Shown: positions 58,643-64,000 of the stretch, piece by piece
Numbering within the stretch: the stretch's first letter is position 1
Layout of the letters: every line of letters starts with the position of its first letter
Assembly: GCF_000373145.1 (NCBI RefSeq)
Contig: NZ_KB890603.1
Span: 297,040-361,039 of the forward strand
Direction: 5' to 3'
DNA: 64,000 nucleotides
Origin: Thermus oshimai DSM 12092
GTDB taxonomy: Bacteria; Deinococcota; Deinococci; Deinococcales; Thermaceae
Translations under genes and position numbers: made by a program
The notes under the pieces: generated by a model
Database searches by the model: none
Seen by the model: only the letters and a program-made list of their open reading frames with translations
Told to the model about the DNA's origin: nothing

Positions 58643-59917
58643 TCAGTCTGCGGCCAGGCTAGGGGCCTGCGCTTCCAGGTGGACCCGGGCCCCCAGGGCC
58701 CGGAGCTTGCCCTCCAGGTCCTCGTACCCCCGTTCCAGGAAGTACACCCCTTCCATCTCCGTGGTGCCCTCCGCGCTTAAGGCGGCCACCAGGAGGCCAC
58801 CCCCGGCGCGGATGTCCAGGGCCTTCACCTGGGCCCCGTGGAGCTTTTTGCCGTTCACCATGAGGAGCCGGTCCCGGAGGTAGAGCTCCGCCCCCATGCG
58901 GGCCAGCTCCCCCACGTGGGTGAAGCGGTCGGGGTAGACCCGGTCCATAACGGTGCTCTGCCCGGGCACCGTGGCCAGGTAGGCGGTGACGATGGGCTGG
59001 AGGTCGGTGGGGAAGCCCGGGTACTCCCGGGCCTCCACATGCAGGGGCTCGGGGGTGGGGGTGGCGGTGAGGCGCACCCAGTCCTTTCCGGTGGCGATGC
59101 GGTGCCCGGACTGGGCCAGCTTGTCCAGAAGGGCGTCCAGGTGGTCGGGGCGGACCTCGGTGAGGGTCACCTCCCCGCGGGTGGCCGCGGCGGCCAGGAG
59201 GTAGGTGCCGGCCTCGATGCGGTCGGGGATGATGCGGTAGGTCCCGCCCCCAAGCCGCTTGGCCCCCTTCACGTGGAGGATGGGGCTCCCGAGGCCCCGG
59301 ATCTCCACCCCGAGAAGGGTGAGGAAACGGCCCAGGTCCTCCACCTCCGGCTCCACCGCCGCCTGGACCAGGGTGCCCTCCCCCTCCAGGGCCAGGGCCA
59401 GGAGGGCCTGCTCCGTCCCCCCCACCGTGGGCAGGTCAAAGACCACCCGCCCCCCCAAGGGCCCCTTTCGGCGGGCGTAGAAGGTGTGCCCTTCCTCCAC
59501 CACCTCCGCCCCCAGGGCCCTCAGGGCCTTCACGTGCTGGTCCACGGGCCGGGCCCCGAAGGCGCACCCCCCGGGCCAGGAGACCCGCCCCTCCCCGGCC
59601 CGGGCCAGGAGGGCCCCCCAGACGATGAAGCTGGCCCGCATCTGGCCCACCAGCTCGTAGGGGGCCTCGAGGCGCTTGAGTTCGGGGGTGTGGAGGTGGA
59701 GGGCCCGCCCTTCCCACTCGTACCGGGTGCCCAGGTGGGCCAGAAGTTCCAGCATCACCTCCACGTCCCTTAGCCTCGGCACCTCCAGGAGGGTGACGGG
59801 CTCCTCCGTGAGCAGGGAGGCCGCCAGGATGGGCAGGGCGGCGTTCTTGGCGGGGTAGATCCGCACCTCGCCCTTAAGCGGGGCCCCTCCTTCCACCCGC
59901 AGCACCTTACTCTCCAT
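58643..59917 (-). CDS. murA: UDP-N-acetylglucosamine 1-carboxyvinyltransferase
   Basis: MurA adds enolpyruvate to UDP-GlcNAc, the first committed step of peptidoglycan synthesis. The 424 residues have the Lys/Asn pair in YPAKNAALPILAAS (24-25), the flexible loop with Cys118 (WPGGCAFGARPVDQHV; Cys here predicts fosfomycin sensitivity of the enzyme) and the late DHLDALLDKL and EYPGFPTDLQP segments. GGGGAGG precedes the ATG. A consensus promoter and a 16-bp palindrome lie upstream. Confidence 0.97.
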   Translation of the reverse strand: MESKVLRVEGGAPLKGEVRIYPAKNAALPILAASLLTEEPVTLLEVPRLRDVEVMLELLAHLGTRYEWEGRALHLHTPELKRLEAPYELVGQMRASFIVWGALLARAGEGRVSWPGGCAFGARPVDQHVKALRALGAEVVEEGHTFYARRKGPLGGRVVFDLPTVGGTEQALLALALEGEGTLVQAAVEPEVEDLGRFLTLLGVEIRGLGSPILHVKGAKRLGGGTYRIIPDRIEAGTYLLAAAATRGEVTLTEVRPDHLDALLDKLAQSGHRIATGKDWVRLTATPTPEPLHVEAREYPGFPTDLQPIVTAYLATVPGQSTVMDRVYPDRFTHVGELARMGAELYLRDRLLMVNGKKLHGAQVKALDIRAGGGLLVAALSAEGTTEMEGVYFLERGYEDLEGKLRALGARVHLEAQAPSLAAD

Positions 59918-59942
59918 GCCCCCCTCCCCGGTGCATCCTCCA

Positions 59943-59958
59943 CACCTTAATCAAGGTG
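59943..59958. promoter_or_regulatory. Palindrome at the murA transcription start
   Basis: CACCTT-AATC-AAGGTG is a perfect 6-bp inverted repeat directly downstream of the murA -10 box, covering the predicted start near 59952; a possible operator. Confidence 0.4.
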
Positions 59959-59987
59959 AGCATAAGGAGCAAGATGCGCATTGTCAA
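59959..59987 (-). promoter_or_regulatory. murA promoter
   Basis: On the minus strand TTGACA (59982-59987), a 17-bp spacer and TATGCT (59959-59964). The -35 box overlaps that of the divergent RHH-kinase promoter. Confidence 0.8.
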
Positions 59988-60009
59988 CCGGTGGGGGCTC
60001 TGCTACACT
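59981..60009 (+). promoter_or_regulatory. Promoter of the RHH protein-kinase operon
   Basis: TTGTCA (59981-59986), a 17-bp spacer and TACACT (60004-60009), 17 nt before the ATG of the RHH gene, which has AGAGGAGGT. Confidence 0.75.
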
Positions 60010-60026
60010 AACCCCCAAGAGGAGGT

Positions 60027-60239
60027 ATGCCCAAGAAGGAAAAAAAGCGGCTTCAGGTGGTCATCTCCGAGGAGCAGGACGCCCTTTTGACCCGGGCGGC
60101 CTATGAGCTCTCCAGCCCGGAGCGGCTGGTGTCCAAGTCGGAGGTGGTGCGCCTGGCCATAGAGAAGATCGCCCGGGAGCTGGAGGAGGGTAAGGCCGAC
60201 CTGGCCGAGCTCTTAAAGAAACTGGAGCCCGAAGAGTAG
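60027..60239 (+). CDS. Small ribbon-helix-helix-like protein (70 aa)
   Basis: The basic N terminus and strand KKRLQVVISEEQDALL, followed by two helices (LLTRAAYELSS and SKSEVVRLAIEKIARELEEG), fit a CopG/Arc-type RHH DNA-binding protein. There is no toxin gene, so it is not an evident antitoxin. It ends two bases before the kinase gene and has a strong ribosome site. It may regulate its own operon and the divergent murA. Confidence 0.7.
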   Translation: MPKKEKKRLQVVISEEQDALLTRAAYELSSPERLVSKSEVVRLAIEKIARELEEGKADLAELLKKLEPEE

Positions 60240-60240
60240 A

Positions 60241-62055
60241 ATGCCCCCCGTGCGGCTGGCCGGGCGGTACCGCCTCGAGGCCCCCCTGGGTTCAGGGGGC
60301 ATGGCGGAGGTCTACCGGGCGGTGGACGAGCGCCTGGGGCGCAAGGTGGCGGTGAAGCTCCTCCACCCCCAGGCCCTCCCCCCCGACCGGGAGCGTTTCT
60401 TCCTGGAGGTCAGGGCCCTTTCCCGCCTCTTCCACCCGGGGATCGTCCAGGTGCTGGACCTGGGGGAGGAGGAGGGGCGGCCCTTCTTCGTCATGGAGCT
60501 GGTGGAGGGGGGGCCTTTTGACCGGCTCGGGCCCTTTGAGGAGGGGCCGGAGGGGGAAAGGATCCTGGAGGCCGCCGCCAAGGTCATGGAGGCCCTGGCC
60601 CACCTCCACGCCCAGGGGATCCTCCACCGGGACCTCACCCCCAAGAACATCCTCCTCACCCCCGAGGGCCACCCCAAGGTCATGGACTTCGGCCTGGCCT
60701 ACCTCCTCCGGGAAAGCCGCCACCTCACCCGCACCGGCTACACCCTGGGCACCCCCCACTACATGGCCCCCGAGCAGGCCAAGGGCCTCCCCCTTTCCCC
60801 CAAGGCGGACCTCTACAGCCTGGGGGCGGTCCTCTACCGCACCCTCACCGGCCGCCCCCCTTTTGAGGGGGAGAACGACCAGGCGGTGCTCTTCCAGCAC
60901 GTCTACGAGGAGCCGAGGCGCCCCGAGGCCCTGAACCCCGCCGTTCCCAAGCCCGTGGCCGAGGCGGTTTTGGCCCTTCTCGCCAAGCACCCCGAAGAGC
61001 GGCCCGACCACCCGGGGCTTTTCCGCTCGGCCCTCCAGGCCTTCCAGGCCCTGCGCCTGGCCACCCCAAGGGGCGGGGCCGGCCGCTCCGGCCACTACCC
61101 CTTCGCCCCCGACCCCAGGCGCCTGGCCCTCAAGGCCACCCTGGACCTAGGGGGGGAGGTGGCCTGGCCGGGGGAGATGGTCTACGCGGAGGGGCGGGTC
61201 TACGTGGGGGCGGGCCGGGGCCTGGCCGAGGTGGACCTCCTGCGCCACGAGGCGCGGCGCTACCCCCTTAAGGAGGAGGTCACCGCCCCCCCCGTGGTGC
61301 GGGACGGGGTGTACGTGGGGGCCTGGGACGGGCGGTTTTACCGCTTCCGGGGCGCGGCCTCCGACTGGAGCCTGGCCACGGGGGCGGAGATCACCGCCGG
61401 GGGGCTCCTTCTGGGGGAGCGGGTCTACGTGGCCAGCCGGGACGGCACCCTTTCCGCCTACCAGAGGGGGGAGCTCCTCTTCCGCTTCCGCGCCGGGGGG
61501 CACCTCTCCGCCACCCCCACCTTCTACCGGGGCCTCCTCTTCGTGGGGAGCGAGGACGGCTGGCTCTACGCCCTGGACCCGGACACGGGGGCCCTGCGCT
61601 ACCGGGTGAGGACCGGGCCCATCCACGCCCCGGTGGCCGCCCATGGGGGCCTGCTCTTCATCCCCACCTGGACCGGGGAGGTCTACGCCTTTGACCCCCT
61701 GTCCCGGGAGACCCTTTGGAACGCGGAGGGGGTGGGGGAGATCTGGGGGGGGCTGGCGGTGGACGGGGGGCGGGTGTACGTGGCGGGCTGGGACGGGGTC
61801 CTAAGGGCCCTGGAGGCCAGGACCGGGGAGGAGGTCTTTAGCCTCGAGGTGGGGAAGGTGACCGCGGGGCTTTCCGCCGCGGGGGGGCACGTCTACGTAG
61901 CCACGGAGGAGGGGCGCTTCCTGGCGGTGGACGCCCGGGGCCAGGTGGTCTTCGAGGCCACGGGCCTGGGGCCGGTCCAGGTGCCCCCCCTGCCCCTTCC
62001 CCAAGAGGTCCTGGTGGTGAACCTTTCCGGGCGGCTTTACCGCTTCGGCATGTAG
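60241..62055 (+). CDS. Ser/Thr protein kinase with C-terminal PQQ-type beta-propeller
   Basis: Residues 8-270 form a Hanks-type kinase: Gly-rich loop LGSGGMAEVYRA (16-27), the ATP lysine in VAVKLLHP, HRDLTPKNILL (catalytic Asp, about 130), DFGLAYLLR (about 149), MAPEQAKG and SPKADLYSLGAVLYRTLTGRPPF. From about 300 to 604 a series of YVG/YVA-type repeats (GAWDGRFYRF, ASRDGTLSAY, GSEDGWLYALDPDTGALRY, GWDGVLRALEARTGEEVFSL) forms a PQQ-like propeller. No membrane helix lies between the parts, so the sensor propeller is probably cytoplasmic, unlike the usual PASTA kinases. The substrates are unknown. Confidence 0.9.
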   Translation: MPPVRLAGRYRLEAPLGSGGMAEVYRAVDERLGRKVAVKLLHPQALPPDRERFFLEVRALSRLFHPGIVQVLDLGEEEGRPFFVMELVEGGPFDRLGPFEEGPEGERILEAAAKVMEALAHLHAQGILHRDLTPKNILLTPEGHPKVMDFGLAYLLRESRHLTRTGYTLGTPHYMAPEQAKGLPLSPKADLYSLGAVLYRTLTGRPPFEGENDQAVLFQHVYEEPRRPEALNPAVPKPVAEAVLALLAKHPEERPDHPGLFRSALQAFQALRLATPRGGAGRSGHYPFAPDPRRLALKATLDLGGEVAWPGEMVYAEGRVYVGAGRGLAEVDLLRHEARRYPLKEEVTAPPVVRDGVYVGAWDGRFYRFRGAASDWSLATGAEITAGGLLLGERVYVASRDGTLSAYQRGELLFRFRAGGHLSATPTFYRGLLFVGSEDGWLYALDPDTGALRYRVRTGPIHAPVAAHGGLLFIPTWTGEVYAFDPLSRETLWNAEGVGEIWGGLAVDGGRVYVAGWDGVLRALEARTGEEVFSLEVGKVTAGLSAAGGHVYVATEEGRFLAVDARGQVVFEATGLGPVQVPPLPLPQEVLVVNLSGRLYRFGM

Positions 62056-62058
62056 CAT
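62053..62058 (+). promoter_or_regulatory. -10 box of ridA
   Basis: TAGCAT overlaps the end of the kinase gene and is followed by 6 nt and ATG 62065. Confidence 0.6.
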
Positions 62059-62064
62059 GGGGGT

Positions 62065-62439
62065 ATGGAGGCCATCCGCACGGACCGGGCCCCCGAGGCC
62101 ATCGGCCCCTACAGCCAGGCGGTGCGGGCCGGGGGGCTCCTCTTCGTCTCCGGCCAGATCCCCCTGACCCCGGAAGGCGTCCTGGTGGAGGGGGATATCC
62201 GCCAGCAGACGGAGCGGGTCATGGAGAACCTGAAGGCCATCCTCGAGGCCGCGGGTTCGGGGCTAGACCGGGTGGTCCAGACCGCCTGCTTCCTGGCGGA
62301 CATGGAGGACTTCCCCGCCTTCAACGAGGTCTACGCCCGCTACTTCGCCCCGCCCTACCCCGCCCGGGCCACGGTGGCCGTGAAGGCCCTCCCCCGGGGG
62401 GTTAGGGTGGAGGTGGCCTGCATCGCCCTGGCGGAGTAG
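62065..62439 (+). CDS. ridA: RidA family reactive-intermediate deaminase
   Basis: RidA hydrolyses reactive enamines/imines made by PLP enzymes. The 124 residues show the family marks AIGPYSQAVRAGGLLFVSGQ, TERVMENLKAILEAAG, FNEVYARYF and the active Arg in PARATVAVKALP (about 104), with the final VEVACIA. A TAGCAT box 6 nt upstream points to leaderless transcription. Confidence 0.95.
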   Translation: MEAIRTDRAPEAIGPYSQAVRAGGLLFVSGQIPLTPEGVLVEGDIRQQTERVMENLKAILEAAGSGLDRVVQTACFLADMEDFPAFNEVYARYFAPPYPARATVAVKALPRGVRVEVACIALAE

Positions 62440-62444
62440 GCGCG

Positions 62445-62450
62445 TAGAAT
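62445..62450 (+). promoter_or_regulatory. -10 box of meaB
   Basis: TAGAAT is followed by 6 nt (GGGGGC) and ATG 62457. Confidence 0.6.
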
Positions 62451-62456
62451 GGGGGC

Positions 62457-63407
62457 ATGGCGGAGCTGGCCCCCGTGGCGCTGGAAGACCTTTTAGAGCG
62501 TTTTCAAAAGGGAGACGTGCGCGCCCTGGCCCGGGCCCTCACCCTGGTGGAGGCGGGCCACCCCCTGGGGCAGGCCCTCCTCAAGGCCCTAAGGGGCCGG
62601 GGCCGGGCCAAGGTGGTGGGGGTCACGGGAAGCCCCGGGGCGGGGAAGAGCACCCTCACGGACCGGCTCATCCTGGAGGCCCGAAAGCGGGGGGAGCGGG
62701 TGGGGGTCCTGGCCGTGGACCCCTCCAGCCCCTTCACCGGAGGGGCCATCCTGGGGGACCGGATCCGCATGATGCGCCACCACCAGGACCCCGGGGTCTA
62801 CATCCGCTCCCTGGCCTCCCGCGGGGCCCTAGGGGGCCTGGCGGGGGCCACGGTGGCCGCCTTAAGCCTCCTGGAGGCCTTTGGCTTTGAGCGCATCTTC
62901 GTGGAGACCGTGGGGGTGGGGCAGAGCGAGGTGGACATCGCCCGGGTGGCGGACACCACCCTTCTCGTCCTCACCCCGGCGGCGGGGGATGCGGTCCAGG
63001 CCTTCAAGGCGGGGGTGATGGAGATCGCCGACCTCTTCGCGGTGAACAAGTTTGACCTGCCCGGCGGGGAGAGGATCATCCAGGAGCTGAAAAGCGCCCT
63101 GGAGCTGGCCCCGCCCCGCCCTGGGGGGTGGCGCCCCCCCATCTACCCCACGGTGGCCGCCACGGGGGAGGGGGTGGAGGCGCTCTTTGAGGGCCTTGAG
63201 GCCCACCACCAGCACCTCCTGGCCCATGGCCTTCTGGAGGGCCACCGGCTGGAGCGGGCCCGGTTTGAGGTGGAAAGCGTCATCCAGGAGTGGGGTCGGA
63301 GGAGGACCCAAGACGCCAAGGAGCTGGTGGCCCAGGTGGCCCAGGGGCTCCTTTCCCCGGAGGAGGCGGCTTTGCGCCTACTTAAAGCGGAGGAGCGCCC
63401 GCTTTAG
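62457..63407 (+). CDS. meaB: MeaB/ArgK family G3E GTPase (methylmalonyl-CoA mutase chaperone)
   Basis: MeaB guards B12-dependent acyl-CoA mutases during cofactor loading. The 316 residues contain Walker A GSPGAGKSTL (about 56-65), switch I DPSSPFTGGAILGDRIRM, the base-II switch ETVGVGQSEVDIA (about 145-157) and the guanine motif VNKFDLPGG (about 193). The C-terminal helices serve for dimer formation. No mutase gene is in the window. The last 30 bp overlap the convergent Nudix gene. Confidence 0.93.
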   Translation: MAELAPVALEDLLERFQKGDVRALARALTLVEAGHPLGQALLKALRGRGRAKVVGVTGSPGAGKSTLTDRLILEARKRGERVGVLAVDPSSPFTGGAILGDRIRMMRHHQDPGVYIRSLASRGALGGLAGATVAALSLLEAFGFERIFVETVGVGQSEVDIARVADTTLLVLTPAAGDAVQAFKAGVMEIADLFAVNKFDLPGGERIIQELKSALELAPPRPGGWRPPIYPTVAATGEGVEALFEGLEAHHQHLLAHGLLEGHRLERARFEVESVIQEWGRRRTQDAKELVAQVAQGLLSPEEAALRLLKAEERPL

Positions 63408-63833
63408 CATCTCCCGCTCGTTGGCGTAGGAGAGGCGGCGGAGGGCCTCCTCCACCGGCAGGAAGAAGGCGGCCTCCACCTCGGAAAGCTGGGGCCTGGG
63501 CTCCCCGCCCCGGTAGGCCATGAGGAAGTAGTGCACCTCCTTGGCCACCGTGACCGGGGTCCCCTCGTCCCGGATGGTGAAGTAGTAGCGCACCTTCCCC
63601 AAGGGGGCCAGGACCGCGGCCTCCACCCCGGTTTCCTCCCGCACCTCCCGCACCGCGGTCTCCGGGTAGCGTTCCCCGGGCTCCACCTGGCCCTTGGGCA
63701 GGGTGACCACCCGGCCCCCCCTAAGGGTCACCACCAGGACCTCCGGGGGGCTCCCCCGGAGCACCACCCCCCCGGCGGAGACCACCCGCTTGGTGGCCGG
63801 CCGTTTTCCCTTGGGGGCCAGGTTCTTGCGCAA
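63378..63833 (-). CDS. Nudix hydrolase
   Basis: The 151-residue protein has the Nudix box GQVEPGERYPETAVREVREETGV (given here as start G and end V; Glu residues at REVREE bind the metal), preceded by VSAGGVVLRG and LPKG. It resembles Thermus Ndx1-type enzymes that cut diadenosine polyphosphates, but the substrate cannot be fixed. I start it at TTG 63833, 5 nt after GGAGG; the frame is open further, but only through the 16S terminator and gene. It may be expressed by readthrough from the rRNA promoter. Confidence 0.88.
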   Translation of the reverse strand: MRKNLAPKGKRPATKRVVSAGGVVLRGSPPEVLVVTLRGGRVVTLPKGQVEPGERYPETAVREVREETGVEAAVLAPLGKVRYYFTIRDEGTPVTVAKEVHYFLMAYRGGEPRPQLSEVEAAFFLPVEEALRRLSYANEREMLKRALLRFK

Positions 63834-63846
63834 GGTTGCCTCCAAC

Positions 63847-63870
63847 AAAAAAGGGCGCCCGCAGGCGCCC
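63847..63870 (-). terminator. 16S rRNA gene terminator
   Basis: On the minus strand GGGCGCC (63870-63864), a 4-nt loop and GGCGCCC (63859-63853) are followed by six T (63852-63847). It lies about 40 bp after the 16S rRNA 3' end, so the 16S transcript ends here without a 23S gene. Confidence 0.88.
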
Positions 63871-63907
63871 CCAAGGACCCGAAAAGGGGAGAGGCAGCGT
63901 CTTGACT

Positions 63908-64000
<93 letters not shown>

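Overview
The window is a very GC-rich, gene-dense bacterial chromosome segment of about 64 kb. It carries roughly 60 protein genes, three tRNA genes and the 3' end of a 16S rRNA gene. Protein lengths and sequences (340-aa RecA, 1119-aa RpoB, 1524-aa RpoC, an SLH-plus-barrel S-layer protein of SlpA type, AspC, Fmt, IspG) point firmly to the genus Thermus. From memory, in T. thermophilus HB8 the uvrB/slpA pair is far from recA-rpoBC, whereas here they lie about 9 kb apart. I therefore favour another Thermus species or a rearranged strain; this is inference. I see no insertion sequence, prophage or CRISPR array.

Layout. 1-7.4 kb: end of a membrane protein, an M29 aminopeptidase, an unusual E3-binding-domain protein, uvrB and slpA. 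7.4-11.7 kb: glmS behind a recognisable glmS ribozyme, then a PhoB/PhoR-like pair with phoU. 11.7-15.9 kb: a HAD/MFS operon divergent from ygfZ-cinA-thpR. 15.9-28.9 kb: the co-directional run recA-rny-mreB-fabZ-S4 protein-rpoB-rpoC. 28.9-36.3 kb: an aldolase, an alpha/beta-hydrolase with no nucleophilic serine, a TPP riboswitch with thiB-thiP, rapZ-glmR, a DOMON-like protein and a small Cys-containing protein. 36.4-45.3 kb: aspC, lspA, rpmB, a degenerate M23 protein, an AI-2E permease, uraA, ispG-tgt, fabI and a DinB protein. 45.4-52 kb: a frameshifted Fn3 lipoprotein, a glutaredoxin, zapE, deoB, cdaA-cdaR and def-fmt. 52-64 kb: a roadblock/membrane-protein pair, tRNA-Gln and two tRNA-Glu genes, trxB, a DUF4127 protein, prfB with its programmed frameshift, murA, an RHH protein with a Ser/Thr kinase fused to a propeller, ridA, meaB, a Nudix hydrolase and the 16S rRNA 3' end.

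How the genes fit together. Many encode core information processing: RNA polymerase, RecA, UvrB, RF2, Fmt/Def, Tgt and L28. A second group concerns the envelope and its precursors: SlpA, GlmS with a GlcN6P-sensing ribozyme, RapZ and GlmR, CdaA/CdaR, MurA, MreB, LspA, FabZ/FabI, the M23 protein and IspG. Regulation readable from sequence includes the glmS ribozyme, a TPP riboswitch whose expression platform can be traced base by base, a sequestered Shine-Dalgarno in the slpA leader, direct repeats resembling a Pho box before the phoB-like gene, and two divergent promoter pairs that share one TTGTCAA as overlapping -35 boxes. About fifteen genes have a TAnnnT -10 box only 6-9 nt before the start codon, which indicates leaderless mRNAs. 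Four convergent gene pairs share a 4-base overlap of their stop codons.
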